Shown here piece after piece: positions 18,483 through 26,940 of a DNA stretch of 64,000 nt. Numbering within the stretch: the first letter of the stretch is position 1; every line of letters starts with the position of its first letter. Origin of the DNA: Stackebrandtia nassauensis DSM 44728 (lineage in GTDB: Bacteria > Actinomycetota > Actinomycetes > Mycobacteriales > Micromonosporaceae). Made by a program: the position numbers and the translations under genes. The stretch covers positions 4,278,001 to 4,342,000 of the forward strand of contig NC_013947.1 of NCBI RefSeq assembly GCF_000024545.1, read 5' to 3'. Below the pieces are notes generated by a model, which worked only from the letters and a program-made list of their open reading frames with translations, had not been told where the DNA came from and ran no database searches.

Positions 18483-19211
18483 GTGGCCAGGTATAGCGAA
18501 CTGTCGTCCCTTGACCAATCCGAGCTGACCGACTGGTACGCCCCGTCTGCGCCCGACTGGCTGCGGGTCAACTTCGTGTCCAGCGCCGACGGCGCCGTCG
18601 AGGTGAACGGCGACTCCAAGGCGCTGTCCGGCGAGGACGACATGCGGGTGTTCCGGATCCTGCGGATGCGCTGCGATGTGCTGGTCGTGGGCGCGGGAAC
18701 CGTGCGCACCGACGGGTATCGGGCGCTGCGGTTGAGCCAGGACCGGGTGGAGTGGCGCCGGGCGGCCGGGCTGCCGGATCACCCCGTGATGGCGGTGGTG
18801 TCGCGCAGCGGGATCCTGGACCTCGACACGCCGCTGTTCCGGGAGGCGCCGGTGCGGCCGATCGTCATCACGCCGGAGGACCTGGACGCCAAACGGCTCG
18901 CCGAACTGTCCGATGTGGCTGACGTCGTCGCGGCGGGTACCGGGAGTGTCGACTTCGCTGAGGCGTTCGAGCGGTTGCGGCAGCGGGGACTGCGGCAGAT
19001 CCTGTGCGAGGGCGGGCCGCACGTCTTCGGTGAGATCACCGCCGCCGGGCTGGTCGACGAGCTGTGCCTGACGCTGTCGCCGCACCTGGCCGGGGCCGGT
19101 TCGGGGCGCATCACCGCCGGTCCCCCGTCACCGCTCAAGCGCATGCATCTGGCGCACTGCCTGCACGCCAACGGGAATCTGCTGCTGCGGTACACGCGTG
19201 TCCAAGGGTGA
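18483..19211 (+). CDS. RibD C-terminal-like/DHFR-fold reductase
   Basis: 242 aa. The RibD C-terminal (pyrimidine reductase) fold signature is present: RVNFVSSADGAVEVNG near residue 30, RCDVLVVGAGTVRTDGY, PVMAVVSRSG, and QILCEGGPHVFGEITAAGLVDELCLTLSP. These are the NADPH and ribityl-substrate regions of the family. No riboflavin genes are nearby, so this is more likely one of the stand-alone actinobacterial paralogues of unassigned substrate. The GTG start has no clear Shine-Dalgarno sequence (ctctaaactccgagaac upstream) and may be leaderless. Confidence 0.85.
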   Translation: MARYSELSSLDQSELTDWYAPSAPDWLRVNFVSSADGAVEVNGDSKALSGEDDMRVFRILRMRCDVLVVGAGTVRTDGYRALRLSQDRVEWRRAAGLPDHPVMAVVSRSGILDLDTPLFREAPVRPIVITPEDLDAKRLAELSDVADVVAAGTGSVDFAEAFERLRQRGLRQILCEGGPHVFGEITAAGLVDELCLTLSPHLAGAGSGRITAGPPSPLKRMHLAHCLHANGNLLLRYTRVQG

Positions 19212-19267
19212 CTTTCGAACAGCGGGCTTGACCGGGATGTCATACGTGTGATGCGAAGATAGTCCGC

Positions 19268-21010
19268 ATGGCCGACGCCGAGACAACCGATGATGTCGTG
19301 GGACGGGTACTGGGGACCGAGGACGCCACGCCGCTGACCTTCTGGGTGGCGGTGTCCGAGGACGCGTATCTCCAGCTCGACGACGTGGTGGTGACCCAGC
19401 GCCAGGTGCCCGGCAGGGAGCCGGTGACCGTGTCGGGTGTCGTGACCTCGGTGCGGGCCCGACACGAGGGCGCCCAGTTCGACTCCGACGTGTTCGCGAT
19501 CTCCGACGGGCACCTGCCCGCGCAGGTGCAGGAGGCCGCCGAGGTGACCGTGACCCGGGTCGAGCCGGAGGTGTTCGTGCCGCCGTGCCCCGGCGACCAG
19601 GTGCGCCGGGCCCGGGGCGAGGAGCGCGACTCGGCGCTGTACTTCGACCAGATGACCCGGCAGGTGCCGCTGGGCTTCAGCCGCGACGGTGAGCCGGTGT
19701 TCCTCAACGCCGACTTCCTGGACGGCACCCGGGGCGCGCACGTGTCCATTTCGGGCATCTCCGGGGTGGCGACCAAGACGAGCTTCGCGACCTGGCTGTT
19801 GTACTCAATGTTGCGTTCCAAGGCGCTGGGGCCCGAGGCGGTCAACACCAAGGCGCTGATCTTCAACGTCAAGGGCGAGGACCTGCTGCTGCTCGACCAC
19901 GACAACACCAAACTGGACGACCAACTGCGGGAATCCTATGCCCGGCTGGGTATCGAGGCCGGGGCCTTCGGTTCGGTGACGGTGCTGGCGCCGCCGCGCG
20001 CCGGGGACAAGAACGGGGTCCCGGACGTGGCGTGCCGATCCACCGGTGTGGACGCTTTCTATTGGACGGTGGCGGAGTTCTGCGAGCAGCGGCTGCTGCC
20101 GTTCGTGTTCGCCGACGCCGACGACGAGCGGCAGCAGTACACGATGGTGGTGCACCAGGTGACGGCGAAGCTGTACCGGGAGGCCAAACCCAAGGACGAC
20201 GGCGGCGCGGTCATCGACGGGCAACTGGTGTCGTCCTATGGCGACCTGGTGGACCTGTTGTGCGACAGGCTTTCCGACGACGAGACCCGGGGTACCTGGG
20301 GCGGTACCGCGGTGGGGCTTGGCACCGTCAACGCGTTCATCCGCAGGCTGATCTCGTCCACTCGCGACATCGGGCGGCTGGTGCGCGGCGATCTGCCGCC
20401 CAGGCGCGCCCACGGCGTCGGCACCGACAAGGACGCCCAGGTCACGGTGGTGGACCTGCACAACCTGCCCGACCGGGCGCAGCGCTTCGTCGTCGGCGTG
20501 ACGCTGCGGGCCGAGTTCGAGCGCAAGGAGAAGGCCGGTACCGCGCGGCCGTTGCAGTTCGTGGTGCTGGACGAGCTCAACAAGTACGCGCCGCGCGACG
20601 GCACCAGCCCGATCAAGGAGATCCTGCTGGACATCGCCGAACGCGGCCGTTCGCTGGGTGTCATCCTCATCGGCGCGCAGCAGACGGCCAGCGAGGTGGA
20701 GCGCCGCATCGCCGCCAACAGCGCGATCCGGGTGGTGGGTCGGCTGGACCCGGCCGAGGCGGGACGGCCCGAGTACGGGTTCCTGTCGTCCTCGCAGCGG
20801 CAGCGGGCCCTGATGGCCAAGCCGGGCACCATGTTCGTGGCGCAGCCGGAGCTGCCGGTGCCGCTCGTGGTGAACTTCCCGTTCCCGTCCTGGGCCACCC
20901 GCCCGGCCGAGGCGGGGGCGGCGCCCGCGTCGGCGCTGCGGTCGGCCACCCAGAAGGTCGATCCCTTCGACCTGGCCGCCAACGACGACGATGACGACAT
21001 CCCCTTCTAG
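19268..21010 (+). CDS. herA: HerA-like hexameric DNA-pumping ATPase
   Basis: 580 aa. An N-terminal HAS-barrel-like beta domain (about 10-100) is followed by a FtsK/HerA RecA-type motor. The P-loop region is GISGVATKTS (163-172, Lys170), a variant without the last glycine of the canonical loop. Walker B is FVVLDELNKYAP (D435, E436). Later motifs include AERGRSLGVILIGAQQTASEVERRIAANSAIRVVGR, typical of the HerA sensor/arginine-finger region. HerA translocates DNA and, with NurA, resects double-strand ends. It is the first gene of a tight operon with sbcD (9 bp), sbcC and nurA, strongly supporting that role. ATG start 56 bp after the preceding gene. Confidence 0.85.
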   Translation: MADAETTDDVVGRVLGTEDATPLTFWVAVSEDAYLQLDDVVVTQRQVPGREPVTVSGVVTSVRARHEGAQFDSDVFAISDGHLPAQVQEAAEVTVTRVEPEVFVPPCPGDQVRRARGEERDSALYFDQMTRQVPLGFSRDGEPVFLNADFLDGTRGAHVSISGISGVATKTSFATWLLYSMLRSKALGPEAVNTKALIFNVKGEDLLLLDHDNTKLDDQLRESYARLGIEAGAFGSVTVLAPPRAGDKNGVPDVACRSTGVDAFYWTVAEFCEQRLLPFVFADADDERQQYTMVVHQVTAKLYREAKPKDDGGAVIDGQLVSSYGDLVDLLCDRLSDDETRGTWGGTAVGLGTVNAFIRRLISSTRDIGRLVRGDLPPRRAHGVGTDKDAQVTVVDLHNLPDRAQRFVVGVTLRAEFERKEKAGTARPLQFVVLDELNKYAPRDGTSPIKEILLDIAERGRSLGVILIGAQQTASEVERRIAANSAIRVVGRLDPAEAGRPEYGFLSSSQRQRALMAKPGTMFVAQPELPVPLVVNFPFPSWATRPAEAGAAPASALRSATQKVDPFDLAANDDDDDIPF

Positions 21011-21019
21011 GAGTGAGCT

Positions 21020-22183
21020 TTGCGGATCCTGCACACCTCGGACTGGCACATCGGTGCCACCCTCAAGGGACAGTCGCGGATGGCCGAACAGATCGCGGTG
21101 TTCGGTGAGCTCGTCGAGCTGGCCAAGACCGAACGGCCCGATCTGATCATCGTCGCCGGGGACCTGTTCGAGACCGCGGCGCCCTCGGCGGCGGCGCAGA
21201 AGCTGCTGGTGCGGACGCTGTCGGCGTTGCGCGGCACCGGGGCCGAGGTGATCGCGGTGGCCGGGAACCACGACCACGGCGCCGCGATCGACGCGCTGCG
21301 CGGCTGGGCCGACGCAGCCGGGATCACGCTGCGCGGCACCGTCGGCAAGGCCGCCGACCACCTGATCCGGGGCGAGACCCGCGACGGCGAGGCGTGGCGG
21401 TGCGCGGCGCTGCCGTTCGTGTCGCAGCGGTACGCGGTGCGCGCCACCGAACTGTTCGACCTGACCTCCGCCGAGACCGGACAGTCCTATGCCGACCATC
21501 TGCGGCGGCTGGTCGCGGCGCTGTCGGCGGGTTTCAGCGACGACGCGGTCAACCTGGTCACGGGCCACCTGACCGTGGTGGGCGGCAAGGTCGGCGGCGG
21601 CGAACGCGAGGCCCACACGGTGGCCGACTACGCGGTACCGGCGACGATCTTCCCGCCGACCGTCCACTATGCGGCGCTGGGGCACCTGCACCGGCATCAG
21701 CGCATCAACGGCGGCTGCCCGATCCGTTACAGCGGCGCCCCGATCGCGGTGGACTTCGGCGAGGAGTCCTACACGCCGGGCGTGGTGCTGGTGGACGTCA
21801 CCGCCACGACCCCGGCCACGGCGCGGCACGTGCCGCTGACCTCGGCCCGGTCGCTGAAGACGCTGCGCGGCACCCTGGAGGAGCTGCGAGAGGCCACCAT
21901 GGACGACGAGGCGTGGATCCGGGTGTACGTCAAGGAACACCCGCGCGCCGGGCTGCGCGAGGAGGTCCAGGAACTGTTCCCCAACGCGCTGGCCGTCCAC
22001 ATCGACCCGACGATGACGCGGGAGGGCGAGACGCCCCGGGTGCGGCGGGCGGGCCGCAGCCCCCGGCAGCTGTTCGGCGACTACCTGGACGAACGCGGTC
22101 ACGAGGATCCGGCGGTGGCCGAACTGTTCGACCGGCTCTACGACCAGGTGTCCACGGTTCCGGTCCCGACGGAAGGTGAGTGA
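21020..22183 (+). CDS. sbcD: SbcD/Mre11 nuclease subunit
   Basis: 387 aa. All five metallophosphoesterase motifs of SbcD/Mre11 are present in order: LHTSDWHIG, VAGDLFE, AGNHDHGAAID, VTGHLTVVGG and GHLHRHQ, binding two Mn ions. The C-terminal capping region includes RNA-independent Mre11-type segments such as IRYSGAPIAVDFGEE. It acts as a DNA end exonuclease/endonuclease with SbcC. The TTG start (LRILHTSDWH) is supported by GGAG 6 nt upstream and by the position of the first catalytic motif. It is the second gene of the herA operon and lies 3 bp before sbcC. Confidence 0.95.
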   Translation: MRILHTSDWHIGATLKGQSRMAEQIAVFGELVELAKTERPDLIIVAGDLFETAAPSAAAQKLLVRTLSALRGTGAEVIAVAGNHDHGAAIDALRGWADAAGITLRGTVGKAADHLIRGETRDGEAWRCAALPFVSQRYAVRATELFDLTSAETGQSYADHLRRLVAALSAGFSDDAVNLVTGHLTVVGGKVGGGEREAHTVADYAVPATIFPPTVHYAALGHLHRHQRINGGCPIRYSGAPIAVDFGEESYTPGVVLVDVTATTPATARHVPLTSARSLKTLRGTLEELREATMDDEAWIRVYVKEHPRAGLREEVQELFPNALAVHIDPTMTREGETPRVRRAGRSPRQLFGDYLDERGHEDPAVAELFDRLYDQVSTVPVPTEGE

Positions 22184-22186
22184 CCG

Positions 22187-24619
22187 ATGCGTCCGCTTCG
22201 CCTGGACATGGAGGGCTTCGGCACCTTCTCCAAACCCACCACGGTGGACTTCACCGGCGCCGACTTCTTCGCCCTGATCGGACCGACCGGCGCCGGGAAG
22301 TCCACGGTGCTGGACGCGATCTGTTTCGCCCTGTACGGCCGGGTGCCGCGCTGGGGTTCGGGCATCGAGTACGCGCTGGCCCCGTCGGCGACCTCCGGCA
22401 AGGTGCGGCTGGTGTTCTCCGCCGACGGCGCCTGCTACGTCGCGACCCGGCTGGTCAAGCGGGGCGGCAAGGGCAAGGTGACCACGGCCAGCGCGGCGCT
22501 GGAGAAGCTGCCTCCTGACATCGATCCGTCGAGTCTGGACAATGTCTCGGAGCTGATCGGCACGGCGCTGGCGGCCTCGGCCAAGGCGGTCGGCGAGCAG
22601 GTCGAGCGCATCATCGGGCTGCCGTTCGACCAGTTCACGAAGTGTGTGCTGCTGCCGCAGGGCGCGTTCGCGGAGTTCCTGCACTCCTCCGGTGCCGAGC
22701 GGCGCAAGATCCTGGAGAACCTGCTGGGTTACTCGGTGTACCGCGACATCCAGACCGCCGCCGGTGAGGAGCAGAAGTCCGCCGAGGCGGTGTTGACGCG
22801 CATCGAGCAGGAGTTGTCGAGGGTCGCCCCGGTGACCGACGAGGCCATCGCCGCCGCCGACGCGCGGGTGCGGACGCTGAGTGCGGTCGGCGAGAAGGTG
22901 CGCGCCAAGGTACCCCGGCTGGACGAGCTGACCCGGCGCGCCGCCGAGGCCGCCGACGCGCTCAAGACCGTCGACGCCGAGCACGCGCTGCTGACCTATA
23001 TCCGCCGTCCTGACGATGTGGACGCCACCGTGCGGCAGGTGGCCGAGGCCGCCGCGGCCGTGGAGACGGCGCGGAGCGCCATGACCGAGGCCGAGCAGGC
23101 CGAGGAACGGCTGCGGGCCGAAGCCGCCGATGTGGACACCGCACGCATCGATCTGCTGCTGGGCAAGCATGCCGAGCTGGTCGACACCGACACCAAGCTC
23201 GCCAAGGGCACCACCCTGACCGAGGACGCCGAGGCCGCGCTGGCCGAGGCCAAGTCGGCGCAGGCGCAGCGCGCCGAACAGGTCGCCGACGCCGAGCGGG
23301 CCCTGGACGCGGCCCGTACCGCCGATCTGGCGGCGGCGGTACGCGAGCACCTGGAACCCGGCAAGCCGTGTCCGGTGTGCACCCAGACAGTGCGCGCGCT
23401 GCCGGAGCACACCGGCCACGCCACCGTCGCCACCGCCCGGCAGCACCTGGACACGGCCAAGGCGGCGTTGAAGCAGTCCGAGGACGAGTTCGTCAAGTTG
23501 CAGGGCATCGCGCACAAGTACCGGGCCCGGGTGGACCAGCTGCTGGAGTCGCGGGCCGCGCTGGCCGAGGCACTGGCGGATTCGCCGGGGCCGCAGCGGC
23601 TTCAGGCCGACAAGGAGGCCGCCTCGACCCGGCGGGCCGCGTTGGCACAGGCCAGTGCCCGGGTCCGCGAGACCCGGGACACGGTGCGGCGCGCCGAGAC
23701 GGCGCACGCCAACGCCGCCGACAAGCAGGCCATCGCGTGGCGCACCTTCGACCACCACCGCGACCGGGTGGCGGCGCTGGCTCCTCCCCCGGCCGACCGG
23801 GGTGACCTGGACGCCGCCTGGCGGTCGCTGGCGGACTGGGCGGCCGAACAGCTGTCGCTGCGGGCGATCCAGCGCGGCGAGCACAACGCGGCGGTGGCCA
23901 AACTGGACGAGGAGACCCGCATCGTCCGCAATGAACTGTCGGTGAGCCTGACCGAGGCCGGGGTGAACCTGGGCCGCGAGGCCAGCGGCACCGATTTCGT
24001 CGAGGCGGCGGCCGTCGGTCTGCGGCAGGCCGAGGACGACCACCGCAGGCTGCTGGAGCAGCGCGACATCTTCGTGCGGTTGACCGCCGATCGCGCCGAG
24101 AAGTCGCGCGAGGCGCAGGTCGCCAAGCAGCTGCACGAACACCTGGGCACCCGCAAGTTCGTCAACTGGCTGCTGGAGGAGGCGCTGCGCGAACTCGTCG
24201 CGGGGGCCTCGGACATCCTGCGCCGCTTGACGTCGGGACAGTACGACCTGGACTACATCGACTACGAGTTCTACGTGATCGACCACCACGACGCGGATCT
24301 GCCGCGTCCGGTCAAGACCCTGTCGGGCGGCGAGACCTTCGCGGCGGCGCTGGCACTGGCGTTGGCCATGTCGGAGCAGCTGGCCGGGATGTCCTCGCAG
24401 GGCGCGAGTCTGGAGTCGATCCTGCTGGACGAGGGCTTCGGCACCCTGGACGCGGCGACGCTGGACCAGGTGGCGGCGAACCTGGAGTCGCTGGCGACCT
24501 CCGGCAACCGCTTGGTGGGTGTGGTCACGCACGTGGCGGGACTGGCCGAGCGGATTCCGGTGCGGTTCGAGGTGTCCAAGGACGCGCACGGTTCCCACGT
24601 CGAGCGAGTCGAACTCTAG
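22187..24619 (+). CDS. sbcC: SbcC/Rad50 SMC-like ATPase subunit
   Basis: 810 aa. N-terminal Walker A GPTGAGKSTVLDAI (about 38-50), Q-loop region LPQGAFAEFLHSS, and two long coiled-coil arms with a zinc hook CPVC near residue 397. The C-terminal half has the ABC signature LSGGETFAAALALALA and Walker B LLDEGFGTLD, then the H-loop VTHV. It is shorter than the roughly 1,050-aa E. coli SbcC, mainly through shorter coiled coils. It forms the bridging ATPase of the SbcCD (Mre11-Rad50) complex. Start ATG, 3 bp after sbcD, with AAGGTGAG upstream. Confidence 0.95.
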   Translation: MRPLRLDMEGFGTFSKPTTVDFTGADFFALIGPTGAGKSTVLDAICFALYGRVPRWGSGIEYALAPSATSGKVRLVFSADGACYVATRLVKRGGKGKVTTASAALEKLPPDIDPSSLDNVSELIGTALAASAKAVGEQVERIIGLPFDQFTKCVLLPQGAFAEFLHSSGAERRKILENLLGYSVYRDIQTAAGEEQKSAEAVLTRIEQELSRVAPVTDEAIAAADARVRTLSAVGEKVRAKVPRLDELTRRAAEAADALKTVDAEHALLTYIRRPDDVDATVRQVAEAAAAVETARSAMTEAEQAEERLRAEAADVDTARIDLLLGKHAELVDTDTKLAKGTTLTEDAEAALAEAKSAQAQRAEQVADAERALDAARTADLAAAVREHLEPGKPCPVCTQTVRALPEHTGHATVATARQHLDTAKAALKQSEDEFVKLQGIAHKYRARVDQLLESRAALAEALADSPGPQRLQADKEAASTRRAALAQASARVRETRDTVRRAETAHANAADKQAIAWRTFDHHRDRVAALAPPPADRGDLDAAWRSLADWAAEQLSLRAIQRGEHNAAVAKLDEETRIVRNELSVSLTEAGVNLGREASGTDFVEAAAVGLRQAEDDHRRLLEQRDIFVRLTADRAEKSREAQVAKQLHEHLGTRKFVNWLLEEALRELVAGASDILRRLTSGQYDLDYIDYEFYVIDHHDADLPRPVKTLSGGETFAAALALALAMSEQLAGMSSQGASLESILLDEGFGTLDAATLDQVAANLESLATSGNRLVGVVTHVAGLAERIPVRFEVSKDAHGSHVERVEL

Positions 24620-24628
24620 GAGACGAAC

Positions 24629-25561
24629 GTGCGCATCAGTGTCAGCGCTTGGGATCCCGGCTACGCCGACACCGGCGAGAAGACCGGCGAGGCCGCACAG
24701 GCCAAGATGGACCTCGACGTCGAAGTACCGGCGGTGAAGTGGGAGCCCATCGGTTCGGACGTGCCCGCGCCGCCCCGGGTGCTGTTGGTGGACGGGGTCC
24801 GGCGCCTCGACGCCAGAGTGGACATCGCCGTCGAGGGGCAGCCGCCGGTGCCGGGCATCTGCGCGTCCTACGGCGCCGGAGTGGTGGAGTGCGATCCCGG
24901 TGGCGGCTCGACGGCGACGATCCCGGTCAGCCGCATCGAGAGGGGCCTGTTCAGCGCGGTCCCGGACGCGGGGCTGACGGCCGGACGCACCGCCGCGTAC
25001 GTCGCGCACCGGTCGAGGGCCAGCGAACCCGGTGACCTGCTCAACGCGGTGCAGGACCGGCTCACGGCGCTGGAGATCGAGGTGGCCACCGAAGCCGAAC
25101 CGGGTCGCGACGACCTGCTGGTGATCGACGGGGCGCTGCGGCGCCGCACCCACCTGCCGCGCGCGGTGGGGTTCATCAAGTCGCACCAGCGGCGCTACCT
25201 GCCCGACCATCTGTCGTCCATCATCGACAAACTGGAGCCGGGCCAGCGGACCCCGGTGTTCGTGCTGGGCACGTCCTGGCAGCGGCACACCTGGTACCTG
25301 CGGCTGCCGGGCGGCGGCGACGGTTCCTGGGCGGGCATCGCCCGGCTGGAGGCGGCCGACGACCTGACGATCGCCGAGGTTGTGGCGCTGGCCGATTCCG
25401 CCAGCGCGGTGCTGCCGAGGCTGGCATCGGTGGCGCACAAGGATCCTCGCGCCCCGCAGAACCTGACCCCGATCGCCGGGCTGGAGCGGCGGTTGCGGGC
25501 GAAGCTGGGTGATCCGCGGTTGTTGTTGCGGGGCTTGCGAACCGGGGCGCGGGCGTTTTAG
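24629..25561 (+). CDS. nurA: NurA-like 5'-3' nuclease
   Basis: 310 aa. The NurA pattern can be read: motif I RVLLVDGVRRLDARV (D55), a central LLVIDGALRRR followed by VGFIKSHQRRYLPD (the conserved Lys-containing strand), and a C-terminal HKDPRAPQNLTPIAGLERRLR segment, whose HxDPRxPQNLxPI pattern is characteristic of bacterial NurA-domain proteins. NurA forms a dimer that docks on the HerA hexamer and degrades the strand HerA feeds it. Position as the last gene of herA-sbcD-sbcC supports this. It starts GTG, 9 bp after sbcC, and its stop overlaps the convergent 2H phosphoesterase gene by 4 bp. Confidence 0.8.
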   Translation: MRISVSAWDPGYADTGEKTGEAAQAKMDLDVEVPAVKWEPIGSDVPAPPRVLLVDGVRRLDARVDIAVEGQPPVPGICASYGAGVVECDPGGGSTATIPVSRIERGLFSAVPDAGLTAGRTAAYVAHRSRASEPGDLLNAVQDRLTALEIEVATEAEPGRDDLLVIDGALRRRTHLPRAVGFIKSHQRRYLPDHLSSIIDKLEPGQRTPVFVLGTSWQRHTWYLRLPGGGDGSWAGIARLEAADDLTIAEVVALADSASAVLPRLASVAHKDPRAPQNLTPIAGLERRLRAKLGDPRLLLRGLRTGARAF

Positions 25562-26091
25562 TCGGCCAGCGGGAAGCTGTCCGACGGGTTCCAGCGACTG
25601 CCGTCGAAGACCACCAGGTCCACGGTGGATACGCGGACGCGCAGCGGCAGCCCGGGTTCGAGTTCGGCGCGCACGGCCTCGCCGACGGCGGGGTCCTCGG
25701 TGAACGCGACCGACAGGTGTGGCGTCGGTTTGCCGTACTTGCCTTGGTAGGGAACGAGGTCCGGCCAGCGCGAGATGACGGCACCGGTCAGCGCGTCGAA
25801 GCGGTCGACAGGCTCGGCGGCCAGGTACACCAGGCCGGGGAACCGGCCGCAGGCGGCGAAGGTCGCCTCGAAAGCCGTGGACTCGCCGAACATGGTGGCC
25901 AGCGTGCCGCGTACGTCGGGGTTGACGTTGCTGGCGGGCAGGAACGGGTACATCACCGACACGTGCGGGCCGACGCCGTAGGCCACCGACGGGTCGTGCC
26001 TTGCCCTGGCGGGGCCGACGACGGGCTCGGCCTCGGGTACGCCGATCACCAGCGCCGACAGACCGGCGGTGAAGCGCGAACGCTGTGACAT
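25558..26091 (-). CDS. 2H phosphoesterase (2'-5' RNA ligase/CPDase-like)
   Basis: 177 aa. Two H-x-[ST] motifs, H43-V-S (GPHVSVMYPF) and H125-L-S (TPHLSVAFTE), define the LigT/2H phosphoesterase fold, which hydrolyses cyclic or 2'-5' phosphodiester bonds. Spacing of 82 residues is usual for the family. The C-terminal strand DLVVFDGSRWNPSDSFPL is also typical. Substrate unknown. Its promoter region is shared with the HTH/Clp-N pair, which carries palindromic operators. The 4-bp overlap with nurA is tail to tail. Confidence 0.85.
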   Translation of the reverse strand: MSQRSRFTAGLSALVIGVPEAEPVVGPARARHDPSVAYGVGPHVSVMYPFLPASNVNPDVRGTLATMFGESTAFEATFAACGRFPGLVYLAAEPVDRFDALTGAVISRWPDLVPYQGKYGKPTPHLSVAFTEDPAVGEAVRAELEPGLPLRVRVSTVDLVVFDGSRWNPSDSFPLAD

Positions 26092-26106
26092 GACCCCATG
26101 GTGCCC

Positions 26107-26153
26107 GTCAACTTAAGTTGACGATCGGCGGGTTGTCAATGTAGGTTGACAAC
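26107..26153 (+). promoter_or_regulatory. Two palindromic operators around a probable leaderless promoter
   Basis: GTCAACTTAAGTTGAC (26107-26122) is a perfect 16-bp palindrome, and GTTGTCAA/TTGACAAC (26132-26139 and 26146-26153) is a perfect 8-bp inverted repeat with a 6-nt spacer. Both are built on TTGAC/GTCAA half-sites. A candidate -35 TTGACG (26118-26123) and -10 TAGGTT (26142-26147), 18 bp apart, would start transcription at about the A of ATG 26154, giving a leaderless mRNA. The operators cover both promoter elements, so repression by the small HTH protein encoded next is likely. The first palindrome also lies upstream of the divergent gene. Confidence 0.65.
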
Positions 26154-26363
26154 ATGAGTGAAGCTACCGATCTCGCCGTCGCGGCGGGCAACTCCGACCC
26201 CACCGTGGGACTGCGAGCCGTCTCAGCCCTGCGGCGGCTACTGGAACGCCTGGAGGCCGCCCAGGTCCGCAACGCCCGGCGCCAGGGCTGGACCTGGCAA
26301 CAGATAGCCACCGCCCTCGGGGTCACCCGGCAAGCCGTCCACAAAAAGTACAAAGGGGAATGA
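26154..26363 (+). CDS. Small HTH protein, likely autoregulator
   Basis: 69 aa. A helical N-terminal half (LRAVSALRRLLERLEAAQVRNARRQG) leads to a helix-turn-helix WTWQQIATALGVTRQAVHKKYKGE, of the type found in small actinobacterial DNA-binding proteins that accompany Clp-N proteins. The ATG directly follows a palindromic operator with no room for a Shine-Dalgarno site, so translation is probably leaderless. Its stop is 1 bp from the next gene's ATG, so the two are made together. Targets other than its own promoter are unknown. Confidence 0.8.
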   Translation: MSEATDLAVAAGNSDPTVGLRAVSALRRLLERLEAAQVRNARRQGWTWQQIATALGVTRQAVHKKYKGE

Positions 26364-26364
26364 C

Positions 26365-26892
26365 ATGTTCGAGAAGTTCAGCAAGGACACGGTTCGGGCC
26401 GTCCACGCCGCCGTGGCCCAGGCCAAGGAATCCCGGGCCCGCAACATCGACGAGGAGCACATCGTCTACGCCCTGTTCCGGGAACCGGGCACGCTGGCCA
26501 GCCAGCTCACCCGCGGCGCCCTGACCCTGTCGGCACTGCGCGAGTCCTACGCCCGAGCCCATCGCCGGGGCGGAGTCAGCCAGGCCGACGCCGACACGCT
26601 GCGGGACATCGGCATCGACGTCGACGAGGTCATCGCGACGGTCGAGACACAGCTGGGCGAACAAGCGTTGGCGCCCAAGCCGTCCACGGCCAAACCGAAG
26701 CGCCATCTGCCGTTCACCCCGGCGGCCAAGGACGTGCTGGCGGGGGCACTACGCGAGGCGGTCAAGCGCCGGGACAAGCGGATCGGTGACGACCACCTGC
26801 TGCTGGCGCTGCTGGGCCGAGGCGGCCTCGCGGCCGGGGTGCTGGCGGAACTGGGTGCCACGTACGAGGAGGTCTCGGCACGGGTGGACTGA
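26365..26892 (+). CDS. Clp R-domain (ClpA/ClpC N-domain) stand-alone protein
   Basis: 175 aa made of two Clp N-repeats: MFEKFSKDTVRAVHAAVAQAKESRARNIDEEHIVYALF (first) and HLPFTPAAKDVLAGALREAVKRRDKRIGDDHLLLALLG (second). The F-[ST]-x-x-[AV]-[KR] and I-x-x-[ED]-H-[IL]-L-x-A-L motifs that bind adaptors or phosphoarginine in ClpC are recognisable. There is no AAA+ ATPase module, so it cannot unfold proteins alone; it may act as an adaptor, decoy or partner of a Clp protease. It is paired with the HTH gene and read from the same leaderless promoter. Confidence 0.88.
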   Translation: MFEKFSKDTVRAVHAAVAQAKESRARNIDEEHIVYALFREPGTLASQLTRGALTLSALRESYARAHRRGGVSQADADTLRDIGIDVDEVIATVETQLGEQALAPKPSTAKPKRHLPFTPAAKDVLAGALREAVKRRDKRIGDDHLLLALLGRGGLAAGVLAELGATYEEVSARVD

Positions 26893-26940
26893 GGATCGTC
26901 AGCTTGACGGCCGCGCCGTCGCCGCAGCGCGGCAAGCCGT

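Noticed and set aside
19805-25438. A 1,877-codon open frame on the minus strand opposite sbcD-sbcC-nurA
   Set aside because: It is the GC-bias mirror of well-supported genes on the plus strand; its translation is low-complexity Arg/Gly/His/Gln-rich with no domain motifs.
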